A stretch of DNA of 64,000 nt from Manihot esculenta (GCF_001659605.2 NC_035164.2:16547393-16611392); one strand, 5' to 3'; positions 24,221 through 37,207 are shown, numbered from the stretch's first letter. Made by a program: numbers and translations. The notes: generated by a model not told the origin, from the sequence alone.

Positions 24221-25558
24221 GAAATAAAGTAAGTGAATAGTAAAAGTAAAGAGAAATCAATAAAAAGAAAGCTCTAGTTGAAGAATTGGATCCACTTCAG
24301 TTGTTGGGATTGATCATTGATACTTAGGTTCCTTTGTTTGATTCAATAAATTAGTTATGGAGATGGAAGACGCTTCTCACCACCATGTCTCTCCTTAAGC
24401 ATAAATTAATTAGGGAACGTCCTCTAACCAATCACTAATCAACAAGTTGCCAAGGAACGTCCTTGGGCCTCAAGTATCAAAACAACTATCAATTGCATTA
24501 AAAAAATAGAGAGATCTAATTCTAACTACCCAAACTCATGGAGATATCGCTAGATCATACAATTTCCTTAGTTTTTATACCAAGTGTTCTTGTGTTTGAA
24601 CAATCCAAGCAATTACGGACTTAAAACTATTCAAACTAACAATATATCACCTTGCAATCAAGAATCAACTGGCCACATTGATCAAAATAACAAAGCAATA
24701 ATGGAATCAAGCATGAAATTGCATAAATATTGAATAACAAAAGATAAAAAACTTATGTTTAGATCTTCCAATCCATAAAACAACTAAAGTATCACCTAAT
24801 CTTCAACTAGAATAGAAGGTTTCAGCTACTCATGGCTGAAACAAAATTAAAAAATAAAGAAGAAAGGTAGAGGAAGAGAAGAGCCGAAGCTTGGAGAAGA
24901 TGGAGGTGCGCCGGCCGAATGTGAAGAGAAGGAGAGGAGAGGAGAGGTGGCCGGCTCTTGAAGAGATGTTTTTATAGAGTTAAGGAGCTGCTCTAGGTCT
25001 TCCTTGCTGCCCAAGTTGATGCCCATGCTGCCCATGCACATTAATGAGGTGGAGCCTCTCTTTTGAATTTTGAATTTTGAATGTGCAAGACTTGAGGTGG
25101 CATGTGTGTATTCTTTGACTTCTTTGACAAGCTGAATTTGAATTTCAAATTTGAATGTGCATCTTTTAGAGATTTGGCTTCCTCAATAAGGAAAGGGATT
25201 CTTGAAGATTTGAATTTCAAATTGCTCTGCACTTTCCTTGTTTGCAACTTTCCTTGTTTGCAACTTTCTTTATTTAGCACTTTCCTTATTAAGCTGAATC
25301 TTGAATTTTGAATGCTCTTGGAGATTTGAAATTTGAATTTCAAACTACTTTCCTTGTTTATCTCCTCTTCAGATGCAACTTGGCATGCTTGCTCTCCTTT
25401 GTTCCATTTTAGGCAGTTTTAAGGGCATTTTCTCCAAATTACCCCTTTACACTATTTTTTGCAGAATAAGATCAAAATCATAAAATTAAACAGAAAAAGT
25501 GTGAATTAACATCAATAACATCATGATAAAATGGTCTAAATTTAGACTGATCAGCTAT

Positions 25559-25790
25559 AATTCAACTTCCAACACAGGAAAACACACAACCTGCTGATGA
25601 ACCATTTCAACAAGATGAAATGGAACACATTGCCATTATTACAGAAATTGATGATTCAACACAACAATTAAATGATCCAACTAGGGATGTTATTGAAATT
25701 GATGATGGTGAAGAAACTGATAAAGATAAAACTATAATAGCAACGTAAACAAATGATGACGATGATGACTTAGATGTAGATAGTGAATAG
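25559..25790 (+). pseudogene. CACTA TNP2-like transposase, C-terminal tail (second segment)
   Basis: The frame broken at 14281 resumes after the GCTAT duplication as an acidic tail rich in Asp, Glu, Gln and Thr (QENTQPADEPFQQDEMEH, VIEIDDGEETDKDK). It ends at a TAA near 25746, or at TAG near 25788 if read through. An acidic C-terminus is common in plant CACTA TNP2 proteins. Assignment rests mainly on continuity with the upstream segment. Confidence 0.68.
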
Positions 25791-25865
25791 AAGGTATAAT
25801 ATTATTGATATCTATTTTTATTTTCAATTATTGAATATGTTTTATTACATGTGAATTTATACAAG

Positions 25866-27515
25866 ATGAGAGGACGAGGACATGGATCTTCATCACGGGG
25901 TCGAGAAGACCATAGTAGGGGTAGTGTCCACACAAGTGAATCACAAAATGTCAATCAAGATTTAGTACAACACACTGCTTTGATTCCTAGACCAGACCAG
26001 GGTGAGAGATCCACATAGGGTGCTACATCATCCACTCCTGCTTAAATGCACACATCTGCTATTGCCTCAGTTCCTATAGGTTTGCCACCTATTGCATCAA
26101 CGGCTGCATCTGCATTTACTTCTAGTAGTTTAGGACCTACAGGACATAGACCACATATTTACTTAGTAAACTCAATGTGAGTAAAATTTATAAGTATTTT
26201 TAAACATGCATTTAACTTCTCTACTTATTTCAAAATAATTATCTTGTCAATTATTCTTTTACAGCATGTAGCCTTCTGATCCGATTGCTAGGCAGATTAC
26301 CTTGATCTTCAAGAAAAAGTTAGTAGCAGATGGCTTTTGTTGAAAAAATATACTAGAAGAGGTTAAAGAATTCTATTGACAAGAATTTAGGGTAATACAA
26401 GTTTTACTGTGCATGTGATTAATTTTACTGTACATTATTTGTCACTAAATGTGAGTATTTACAGAAATACTTCTTATGGGAGGAGGCAATAGAGCAGTTT
26501 ATGAAGATAGCTTAGAGGAAGAAAGCTGTTAAGCGCTGTCGTAGCCTTATGTGTAGCAAAAGGAATAGGAAGGAGAAGAGGCTATCACTGTCAGAAGGAG
26601 TAATGGATGCATGGCAATCCACTTAGGGTGCCACTAAGTATCAAGACAAATGCAAAAATTCTCAAATAACAAAAAGAATGAAATAGGTGGGCAAGGCATT
26701 GGTCTATCAAGATATTGTGGAGGATCCATATCTCAGTATAGGCATCAATAACAGATGGTATGTAATATTCATTTTCACTTAAATTTTTCCAAATGCTTTA
26801 AATTTTATCCAATTTCTTGTGAATTTATATTCAAGTATGTTATTACTATTTATATTTAACTTGTAGCAAGAAAGACTAGGTAGAGATCCTCTACCTCATG
26901 AGTTATTTAAGGCTACTCATAAAAAGAAGGGTACCTCAGAGTTTGTTGACACACGCTCAAAAGCCATTCATGTGAGGAGTTAAATAGATTTGTAATAAAT
27001 TATTTAATTTATAGTTTATACTGTTATATCACATAGTATTTATTTTTTGAAGGATCACTTTTTGTCTTTAAAAGAGCAAGCATCACAGACAGATAATGAC
27101 AATACCGAGACATTTCGCATTAATGAGGCTCAGTTATACTTTGAGGCAATGGATGGAGAGAAAAAAAAGAAGGTTGTATAGACTTGAATCATAGGCTTCA
27201 GTTTTATTCTCAAAGAAGTCTTCTGCTAGTACATCCTTCACATCAGCTCAGCAAAATCAGGATCTTCATGATAAAATGGCTGATCTCAGACGCAAGCTAC
27301 AGGAGCGTGAGGATAATGAATAAGTATTGCATGAGCAAAACATACGAATTACCTCTGAGCTCTCATAAGTGAAGGATTTACTTATGCAGCTCGTGAGTCA
27401 AAGGCAAGGTAGCCAGCTTTCAGCTCCTACTACTGGTGAGAAAACTTCTACACAGCCTCCTCATTAAGCAAATGAAGCAAATGATGAGGATGAGAACACT
27501 ACACATTTATAGTTT
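25866..27515 (+). pseudogene. CACTA second gene, Ptta/En/Spm plant transposase-like, multi-exon
   Basis: A plausible first exon starts MRGRGHGSSSRGRED at 25866. Further blocks resemble the plant Transposase_24 family: KAVKRCRSLMCSKRNRKEKR near 26530, KYQDKCKNSQITKRMK near 26640, RDPLPHELFKATHKKKGTSE and FVDTRSKAIH at 26885-26970, and SLKEQASQTDNDNTETF...YFEAMDGEKK at 27060-27170. A Gln/Arg coiled-coil-like tail runs to about 27515. Blocks are separated by AT-rich, intron-like sequence with AG acceptors (for example before 26865 and 27053). Several in-frame stops show decay. In this family the product binds subterminal repeats and aids transposition. Confidence 0.7.
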
Positions 27516-27779
27516 CTTTTTTTCATTACCCATATGTATGTACTAGGATAATAAATAATTTATTAATTTTTTTAGTTTAAAATTGCTCAACTTGATACTT
27601 GAATATATGTTTAATTTGATTTACATTGTATATGATATTGGATTTGAATTCATTCATGATATGTATGACATTGATTTTCACATTTGTTATTAAGATGAGT
27701 TGTAATAGTTGAGCGTATTTACAAGTTAAATTGTCTGGTTAGAGTATATAATTTATAATATTTTTTTTATAATTGTATA

Positions 27780-28106
27780 AATAGTAATGGATAAAGTTGT
27801 TACTGATCCGTTAAAAATAGTCACGGATTAGTAATGAATAAAACTATTACTGCTCTTTCAAAAATAGTAACAAATTTCTGTAACGAAAAAATTTGTTACT
27901 AAAAAAATATATTACTAAAACTAAATAAAAAGAAATCAAATTTAGTAACGGATTTTCTATTAGAAATTTGTTACTAAATTAGTAAAGGATTTTATAATCC
28001 GTTACTAATGTATTAGCAATGAGATTTGCTGTAACGAAATATTTCGGTTACAAAATATTTTTAATAATAGAAATTTCAATTACTTATCCGATATTTTTTT
28101 GTAGTC
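27780..28106 (+). repeat. CACTA subterminal repeats and degenerate right terminus
   Basis: Short motifs built on GTAACGGAT / ATCCGTTAC / TTGTTACTAA recur in both orientations about a dozen times, and the zone ends ATTTTTTTGTAGTC. Dense subterminal repeats inside a CACTA-type terminus are expected transposase binding sites. The last base is C rather than G. The following three bases, ACT (28107-28109), may be one half of the 3-bp target duplication. Confidence 0.68.
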
Positions 28107-28949
28107 ACTATTATCATATGACAAAATATATCATAACTATACTTTTACACATAATTAAAGTTAGTTAAAAGCATTATCATAATATAAAATTAATAAATAA
28201 CATACGTATATACATTTGTCAGTGATTTGAAACCTAAAAATAACTTATATTCAAAAATTCGTCACACACTGATGGTATAAAACACAAATAAAAATAACTC
28301 AAAGAATATGTTTTTCTCTATAACTTCCTTAACTAACATGTAATTATGAATGTAAATAATGAAGAATAAAACAAGATTTAAATTAACCACAAAATATTTA
28401 TCTTACAAGAATACAAGATCTTGATGCAACACAATAGAAGAATAAAATCTTCACACTTGTATAAAGAAATGAAATAATGTAAAAATAAATAAGGGAATAT
28501 TTGACTGGATTTATAAAAATTAACTTATAATGCTAAGTATTTATAGGTTATTTGAAACTTGTAGGTGTTTAAAATTTTAAACAATCATATATTTGGTTAA
28601 AACGCTTACAAGTGACTGGTAAGAAGTTGATACGTTTGGTAATAATTAGCTTATAAGCACATTTATTATTAAAATTACTATAAAGGATATTAAATAAGGT
28701 ATATGGTGAAATTTTAAAATTAAATTGAAACAATTTAGTAATTTACTTCATCAAACCAACTTTTAAACTTAATGCTTATAAGCACTAAAAGGAAAAACTC
28801 TCTCCTTATTTGTTAAATTTCATAGATTACCTTTATTATGATTGATTAAAAAATAATAAATAAATTTACTATTATTTAATTTTTTAATATAATTTTAATT
28901 TATTTATATGTAATTATAAAATATGATAAGATTTATCAGTTGTGATTTG
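28107..28949. other. AT-rich spacer, no gene seen
   Basis: No coding or RNA-gene signal is visible. A segment at 28530-28800 has repeated TTATAAGC-type words in both orientations and could be a small non-autonomous transposon, but I could not define its ends. Confidence 0.5.
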
Positions 28950-29110
28950 TATAATCTATAGATTATATTAGATCAATCCTATCTTAAGGTCAGATAAACA
29001 CCTATCATTATCCTTGTATATATTGTATATCGGTATTTATTTTGTAGCGCTCTTATATATCAATATTTTTATAATTTTTAATTAATCAATACAACAAATA
29101 TCTTACATGA
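28950..29110 (+). repeat. LTR-like fragment, plus orientation
   Basis: Shares ordered words with 46900-47080 (TAGATCAA, CTATCATTATCCTTGTA, TAATCAATACAACAA, TACAT). The TATATA plus downstream CAATACAACA arrangement resembles the promoter/R region of plant copia LTRs. No partner LTR or coding region is seen, so this is a weak assignment. Confidence 0.42.
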
Positions 29111-29542
29111 TATTTTTGCATTAGATTTGGGAGTTTTGAAATGATAAGTGTGTTAGGTTTCAGTCAGATTGAATGCAGTGGAAGAAATAGAAAAATAAAC
29201 GTTTTCACCAACATGGATCATATTTAAACGAAAAAATCAATAATAATTAAAGAGAAAATAAATATCTTTTATTTTCCTTATAGAAAAATACGAGATCGTT
29301 CATCTTGGTTGGATTGTCGCAAACCACAAACAATCAAAGTGTGCAGTCTCTAACGATATTCACATAGAATGACAATCGAAAAATCTTAGAACAGTTATAA
29401 GGGATTAAGCAGGGGAGAGATTTTGAGCACTAACTCTCTGACTTTCCTACAAATTTTGGAGGCCCACAAAAGGGTTTCTACTACTTGCACAGACTTTCAT
29501 AAGATGCTCTTTTATACTAAAACCATAGGGTTTCAGTATAAT

Positions 29543-31848
29543 TGTAACGACCCGAAAATCGGACCGCTACCGGCGCTAGGATCCAGATCGGCTTAAGGCC
29601 GCCGGGACCCGTAGCAAGCCTGACATATAACCTGAAAACCTGTATAATCCCATACATGATCAACAACATGCATATAAATTTAAACTTTTCTTTCAAAACA
29701 TCCAACTCAACCTGAACATACATGTACATAGTCATGATCATAATCGTGATCCCTCAGTGGGATCTCATCAATGCCCCAACGGGCGATACAACATGAGATG
29801 AGTTGGCTAACATCTATATCATTAATTATCTAAGATCATGCATCAACAAGGGATTACAATACTCATAGGGTCAAGCACATCTATAACCTCAATATACCTC
29901 ATTACATAACATACTGTGATCTCTTACATTACATCATAGTACAATTGTCATGTCCACCATCTAACTATTACATACACATACTTCAAAACTCTGGCTAACC
30001 TCCTGGTCTACCCTGTACCTGCACATCTGGGGTTAGGGGAGAGGGGTGAGCTACAAAGCCCAGTGAGCAGAATAGTGAAATCATACATTAAAATTTCATG
30101 CCATTATGTAATGCAACACATCACAACTAATCACATCTCGGATGGTATTGTCACCAATAGTCCTCTACATAGTCCAACTGTGCCGGGACGTAGAATGGGT
30201 ACAACCGGTCTTTCCCTTATCATAACATATCATAACATACCAATGTGCCAGGGACGTAGAATGGGTACAACCTGGACTTTCTCTTACATCGTGCCAGGGA
30301 CGTAGAATGGGTACAACCTGGACTTCCATACCATATCATGCCGTAACATCATCATGCCATATGAGGACTAAAGGATCATCCAATAACCAATCCACATCAA
30401 CATTATAAATGCAATGCAACACATTCGTGAATACTAATGCAAACAACCTACTATATCTCATGGCATTCGTGATGCATGGATCATGCTCGAAATTCATATT
30501 TCAATTATTTTAAAACTTAAAGTTTATTCCACTCACCTCTGGCTAGCTCTGATAAACTCTGTAGCAGCTGGCTCACTGCTGGGGTCCTCGGTTCCTCGGG
30601 TCCGAACCTACACAGGTGGACTCCAATGAGGGACCAAACATACATGAACATAACTCTAATATACTCCCCAAAAACCCCCTAAAACATCATAAAACAACTA
30701 CATAAAAACATGCAAGAAATGGCTGAACAGGGCACTTTCGGCGGCACCTTCGGCGGCCCAAAGTCCCTCCAGAGCCGAAAGTCAGGCAGGTTCGGCGGCA
30801 CCTTCGGCTACCGAAACTCCCAGACAGAGGCGAAACTCATGCATGTTCGGCGGCACCTTCGGCGGCCGAAAGTCCCAGACAGAGACAAAAGTCTCTTTTC
30901 GGGGGCAACTTCGGCAGCCGAAAGGCCTGCCTCCCTAGCCATGTTCGGCGGCCGAAAGTGCCTTCGGCTGCCGAACCTGGTTTCTGCCAAAGGGCAGAAA
31001 CTTGGCTCCTTTATGCACATTTGCCTCCAAACTCTTCCAACATGCATATAACTCAACCAAATCATGCAAAAATACATACAATGGTTCCTAGGGGCCTCAA
31101 ACTAACTTAAACCCCAACTACAACACACAACAACAACACAAACCAACATACATTGCTCAAAAACACATATAAAACCCATAAACCTAACTATGAGCTAAAC
31201 ATGCAATTCTACCCCATAAAACAACTTAAAACTTACTTAAAACATATATTGAGCTTAAGATCGGCTCTTACCTCTTGAAGATCGAGAGAGAGACGACCTA
31301 AACTCGGAGATCCAAGCAAAAGAGCTCCTGAGTTCCCAAAGCTCCAAAACTTGACTTAAATGCTCAAAACTTGCAATGAGAGGTGAAAACTCAAGAAAAA
31401 TGGAGGAGATTTGGAGAAAGAACACAAGATCTGGGGAGAGGGAGGTCGGAAGCTAGCTATGGCCGAAAATGGGAGAAAGCTCGCCCATTTCGGCTAAGTG
31501 ACCCTTTTATAGTGGCTGGCCAGGCCACGTTCGGGGGCCGAAAGTGCTTCCGCATGCATGCCATGTTCGGCGGCCGAACTTGACCTTCGGCGGCCGAATC
31601 TGAACTTCCCTCACTCATGCTTTCGGGGGCCTAACGTGCCTCCAAAACGCATGCATGTTCGGCGGCCGAACCTGGGTTTTCCTCCAAAGACTTTTCATGC
31701 AAAAACTCATTAAATCTTCATACTTAAAACCATGAAATACCTTAAAACATTTTATGAAAACATGTTTCTACCCTACTAGAGGCTTCCGACATCCGAGATT
31801 CCACCGGATGGTAGGAATTCCGATACCGGAGTCTAGCCGGGTATTACA
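29543..31848 (-). repeat. 3' LTR of element E (2306 bp)
   Basis: Starts TGTAACGACCCG and ends GGGTATTACA. It has three hairpin units (first arms CCGG/CCGG at 30183-30208), a palindrome cluster at 30736-30980, and a TATA box CTATAAAAGG (minus) at 31503-31512. Only three of the four promoter-side palindromes remain. Splice donor AG/GTAAGAG lies near 31270. Confidence 0.94.
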
Positions 31849-31862
31849 TTCTCCCCCCCCTT
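31849..31862 (-). promoter_or_regulatory. polypurine tract of element E
   Basis: On the minus strand a run of A and G (AAGGGGGGGGAGAA) directly precedes the 3' LTR. Confidence 0.88.
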
Positions 31863-31959
31863 AAGAACATTCATCCCCGAATGTACCTCAACTAGCACAC
31901 ATAGCATGACATAAAACATAACATACATACAAAGCACATAAACACAAAGAGATCCAACC

Positions 31960-34900
31960 TTAAAAGAGATGAGGGTACTGCTGGAGCATAGACTCCCGTG
32001 TCTCCCAAGTGCATTCCTCCAAATTGTGGTGGTTTCACAGGACTTTCACCATCGGGATTTCCTTGTTCCTTAACTTTCTGATCTGGGTGTCTATGATCCG
32101 TACTGGCTGTTCAACATAGGTGAGATCCTCTTGGACCTCCACATCAGGCTCACTAAGAACCTTGTTCGGATCTGACACAAACTTCCTCAACATCGAAACA
32201 TGAAAAACCGGATGGATTCTTTCCATTGAAGCAGGCAAATCCAGCTTCGACACATTCCCAATCTTTTGCAAGATTTCAAAGGGTCCGATGTATCGTGGAG
32301 CTAATTTACCTTTCTTTCCGAAGCAAACCACTCCTTTCATAGGAGACACCTTGAGCAATACCAGATCCCCCTCCTGAAACTCTAACTGTCTTCTGCGGAC
32401 GTCTGCATAACTCTTCTGTCTGCTTGCAGCGGTCTTGATTCTTTCTCTGATTATGGGTACTACCCTGCTGGTAATCTCTACAAGCTCAGGCCCTACCAAG
32501 ACCTTTTCTCCAACTTCTTTCCAGCAAACAGGTGATCTGCACTTCCTTCCATATAAAGCTTCATATGGAGCCATCCCGATGCTAGCATGATGGCTGTTAT
32601 TGTAGGCAAACTCCACCAAAGGTAGATGCTGCCTCCAAGAACCGCCAAAGTCCAGCACACACATTCTGAGCATATCCTCTATGGTCTGGATGGTCCTTTC
32701 TGATTGTCCGTCCGTCTGTGGGTGGAAGGTAGTACTGAAATCCAACCTAGTACCCATGGCATTCTACAGACTCCGCCAAAACCTGGAGGTGAACTGGGGC
32801 CCTCTATCTGACACTATAGAAACAGGAACCCCATGCAGCCTGACGATCTCATCAACATACACCTGCGCCAACTTGTCCACAGAATAGCCACTCCTGACAG
32901 GAATGAAGTGAGCAGATTTGGTGAGTCTGTCCACAATCACCCATATGGAGTCCAATCTGTTGGACGCCGCCGGTAACCCCACTACGAAGTCCATAGCTAT
33001 ATTTTCCCATTTCCATTCTGGAATAGGTAGCGGGTTAAGCATTCCAGCCGGCTTTTGATGTTCCAGCTTCACCCTCTGACACACTTCGCAGGCTGACACA
33101 AACTGTGCCACTTCTTTCTTCATAGCTGGCCACCAATAAACCTTCTTCAAATCTTGATACATCTTGGTGGCTCCGGGGTGAATGCTGTATCTTGCATTAT
33201 GAGCCTCTCTCATAATGTCTCCTTTTAGCCCAATGTCATCTGGTACACATAGTCTGCTCCCATAGCGGAGGATCCCCTTGCTGTCGAATCTGAACTCACT
33301 ATCATTGCCTGACTGAACAGTCCTGGCAATCTTCACTAACTCCGGGTCCTCATGCTGTTTCTGAGCCACCTGCTCCAAAAACACGGGTGCCACTCTCATC
33401 TGGGCCACCAAGGCACCTGTACCAGACAACTCCATCTGTAGACCTTCCTCAATGAGCTTGTAAAACTCCTTCACCACTGGCCTCCTCTCTGCCGATATGT
33501 GGGATAAACTGCCTAGTGACTTCCGGCTTAGGGCGTCTGCCACGACATTCGCCTTACCCGGATGATACTGAATCTTGCAATCATAGTCACTCAGCAGCTC
33601 CACCCATCTCCTCTGTCTCAAATTCAAATCTCTTTGACTCAGGATGTACTGCAGGCTTTTATGATCTGTAAAGATCTCACATTTGACCCCATAGAGGTAG
33701 TGCCTCCACATCTTGAGTGCAAAGATTACTGCTGCCATCTCCAGGTCATGTGTGGGGTAATTCAACTCATGCTTCTTCAGCTGCCTAGAAGCATAAGCAA
33801 TCACCCTCTCATTCTGCATCAGTACACAACCCAGTCCCACACGGGACGCATCACAAAAGACTGTAAAGTCCTCATCACTAGATGGCAGAGCTAAAACTGG
33901 TGCTGAAGTCAACCTCTTCTTAAGATCTTCGAAACTCTCTTCGCACTGGTCAGTCCACACAAACTTCTGATTCTTTCTGGTTAGTCTGGTCAGAGGAGCT
34001 GCTATCTTTGAGAAGTCCTGAACGAACCTCCTGTAGTAACCTGCCAAACCCAAGAAACTTCTAATCTCTGTCACTGAAGTGGGTCTAGGCCAGTTAGCCA
34101 CAGTTTCTGTCTTCTTGGGGTCCACCTCAATCCCATTCTCTGACACTACATGCCCCAAGAACGAAATGCTCCTCAGCCAGAACTCGCATTTAGAGAACTT
34201 GGCATACAAGCCGTGTTCCCTCAAAGTCTGCAAGACCAACCGCAGATGATGGGCATGCTCCTCTGCATTCCTGGAATACACCAAGATATCATCTATGAAG
34301 ACAATAACGAAGTGATCCAGGTATTGGCTAAATACTCTGTTCATGAGGTCCATGAATGCTGCAGGGGCGTTGGTTAACCCGAACGGCATTACAAGGAACT
34401 CAAAATGCCCATATCTGGTCCTGAAAGCTGTCTTCGGCACATCTTCATCTCTTATCCTTAGCTGATGGTACCCCGATCTTAGATCTATTTTGGAGAAACA
34501 ACCCGCTCCGGCTAGCTGGTCAAATAGATCATCGATCCTTGGCAAAGGGTACCTATTCTTGGTAGTGACTTTGTTCAACTGCCTGTAGTCGATACAAAGT
34601 CTAAGGAATCCATCCTTCTTTCTCACAAACAAGACCGGAGCACCCCAAGGTGAGGTACTCTGTCGGATGAAACCCTTTTCTACCAGCTCTTGCAACTGCT
34701 CTTTCAACTCCTTTAACTCGGCTGGAGCCATCCTGTAGGGAGGGATAGAGATCGGTCTAGTTCCAGGCACCAACTCTATCTCGAACTCTATCTCCCTAGC
34801 AGGTGGTAAACCTGGAAGCTCATCCGGAAAAACATCCTGAAACTCTCTGACAACTGGCACCGAGGCCGGCTCCCTGACCTGACTGTCTAGCTCTCTCACC

Positions 34901-36936
34901 TGAGCTAAGTACCCCTGACATCCCTTCCTAAGCAACCTACGAGCCTGAAGAGCTGATATCAGACCTCTAGGTGTGCCCCTCATGTCTCCTCTGAAGACGA
35001 CCTCTGACCCGTTCTGATCTCTGAACTTGACTACCTTGTCCCTGCAGTCCAAGGTAGCACCATGGGTAGATAGCCAATCCATCCCTAGAATGACGTCAAA
35101 GTCCGTCAAATCTAGAACCACAAGGTCGGCGGAGAGGCATCTTCCCTCAATAAAAACTGGACTGTACTGGCAGACTGACACTGCCACTGACGGGTCACAC
35201 TTGGGTCCACTGACCCATAGGGGACACTCTAACCCAAAGACTATCAGACCCAACCTCTCAACGGCTCTCGGAGCAATAAATGAATGAGATGCACCCGGGT
35301 CCATTAATGCATACACATCAGAACACCTAATGACGAGATTACCTGACACCACGGTGTTGGATGTGTTAGCCTCCTGCTGTGTCATGGTGAAGATCCTGGC
35401 TGGAGCTGATGGACCTTCACCTCGGGAACCAGAAGAAGAGGCTGCCCCTCTCCCTCTACCTCTACCACTGCCCTGAGTTGTGGCTGGAACTGCTGGCTGT
35501 GCCACACTACCAGAAGCTGTCTGCTGGGGCTGGCCCATAAAAGGCGCTCTAGGACACTCCCGAGCTATGTGTCCCTCCTGACCACATCTGAAACATGTAT
35601 TAGTCCCAGCTCGACACACTCCCCTGTGCGGTCTTCCACATCTCTGGCATTCTGTACCATCTGAGCCTGAGCTCGAGCCACCGCCAAATCCCAGACCGAA
35701 TTTCAACTTGTTCCAAAACTTATTCTTCTTCGGCTTCCTGGTGGTGTTATCCCACCTCTTCTTACCTGAGCTCTGAGAAGAGAAACCTGGTCCTCCTCTG
35801 CCTGGGGTCTTAACCCCTGAAGACTGGGTCACTGACTGCTTCACTGACCCCTCAACTATAGCACTTGCTTCCATTCTTCGAGCCATATCCACCACAGTGT
35901 GGAAACTTTCCCTCTCAGCTGACTGAATCAACGAGGAGTACCTGGAATGCAGCTTCATAACATACCTCTTGGCTTTCTTCGTATCTGTATCTAGAGCTCG
36001 CCCTGAAAAAGGCAATAGCTCTAAGAATTTATCCGTGAACTCCTCTACACCCATGTGCTCTGACTGCCTCAGTTGCTCAAATTCAATCATCTTCAGTTCT
36101 CTGGAACTGTCTGGAAAAGCCCAACCAGCGAACTCATTCGCAAATTCTTCCCATGTCATATCGTCCAGTCTCGGGTCCACATAACACTTGAACCATTCCC
36201 GTGCCTTCTTGCACTTTAAAGTGAACCTTGCCATCTGAATGGCCCTGCTGTCACTTGCCCCTAGCTCATCAGTTATCGTCTTCACCACTCTCAGATACTC
36301 AAAGGGGTCATCCCCTGACTTGTATTTGGGAGCATCCAGCTTAAGGTAATCTGTCATCTTTACCTTGCTCCCATCAACTGAGCTAGGTCTAGGAGGTTGA
36401 GTAACTGGGGCTGCTGGTTCTGTAGGTGGTGGAGGTGGGGGTGCAGCATTCCCCGAGGTGGGGTTTGTCGGGTTTGGATAGAAGGGTGAGGGTGGATAAG
36501 CTGGGTACTGTGGGTAAGGTGGATAGAAAGGTGGATAAGGCATGTAGGTAGGGTAGGGGTTAAAGCTAGAGTAATCCGATGTACCTCCCATCGGATACCC
36601 TGAACCCTGTGGGAAGGGTGGATAGTGGGGTGGAAAACCATACCCCGAGGCCTGAACGCCTCCCTGAGACTCCCCCGTCCCTTCTTCCTCCATGCTCACA
36701 TCCAGATTCCCATCCCTCCTCTAATCCTCTTCTGTAACCTCCCTCACATCTGAAGAACTTCCTCCTCTATCAGTCCCCCTTCTGCTAACATCAAAAGACC
36801 TTCTAGGGTCCCTTGACACTCTTTCTCTGTTGGCTCAACAAGACATTGCCCTAGGCAATGTAGGAGGACGGGCGCTCGTGCCCTTATCCTCAGGTGGCAC
36901 TCCAGTCAATCTTGCAGATCGACGGGTTCCTCTCAT
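31960..36936 (-). pseudogene. gag-pol polyprotein of element E (four premature stops)
   Basis: ATG at 36936; a single frame covers gag to chromodomain but is stopped at codon 34 (TGA, 36835-36837), codon 72 (TAG, 36721-36723), in integrase (TAG, 32764-32766) and near the chromodomain (TGA, 32035-32037). Between 36699 and 32764 it stays open for 1311 codons: gag domain, [12 protein letters not shown] finger, [14 protein letters not shown] knuckle, MDPGASHSF protease, [11 protein letters not shown], RNase H ([15 protein letters not shown]) and integrase HHCC. One Tyr codon is missing in GNVSKLDL. Two of the stops are CAG to TAG. The final natural stop is at 31960-31962. It could not make an intact polyprotein. 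Confidence 0.93.
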
Positions 36937-37186
36937 CCTATTTTCTGAAAAACAGTACACATCATACAAACATTAGCATCATATGGTTCATGTGGGCACA
37001 CATGAACCCTCATCACATACATCACACAGCATAGCATATCATTAATGCACATGCACAAAGTCATGGCAATTCACATCATCATGCAAGACAGGACTCCACA
37101 TCCTATCCTAGTGGACATGATCTTCCTATTGTGCTTGACCTTCTATAACATCTATGAGCCCGACACTCTAGGTCCGATCCTATGAA

Positions 37187-37204
37187 CCTAGGGCTCTGAT
37201 ACCA
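37187..37204 (-). promoter_or_regulatory. primer binding site of element E
   Basis: Minus-strand TGGTATCAGAGCCCTAGG, three bases from the 5' LTR, matching the initiator Met tRNA. Confidence 0.88.
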
Positions 37205-37207
37205 TTC

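Larger units (their letters stand above)
14287..25553 (-). repeat. Athila-family solo LTR, interrupted by element C
   Basis: LTR halves at 14287-14517 and 24226-25553 (about 1.56 kb together) match the Athila 3' LTR at 50276-52018. The ends are TGACTGTCGGTTGTCG and GACTGATCA. It is flanked by perfect 5-bp duplications GCTAT (14282-14286 and 25554-25558) and the CACTA reading frame resumes on the far side, so only a solo LTR remains. Element C sits inside with its own duplication. LTR orientation is inferred from the 50276 copy. Confidence 0.87.
13511..28106 (+). mobile_element. CACTA (En/Spm-type) transposon, right-hand part
   Basis: Plus-strand DNA transposon reconstructed around later insertions: the TNP2-like gene end (13540-14281 and 25559-25790), a second transposase-like gene (25866-27515), a subterminal repeat zone (27780-28090), and a terminal GTAGTC at 28101-28106 preceded by a T run. 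The canonical right end would be GTAGTG. The left end and most of the first gene are not seen; LINE and copia sequence takes their place. An Athila-family solo LTR carrying Tekay element C occupies 14287-25553. Confidence 0.78.

Noticed and set aside
28530..28800. Possible MITE with TTATAAGC repeats
   Set aside because: Terminal inverted repeats and a target duplication could not be defined.
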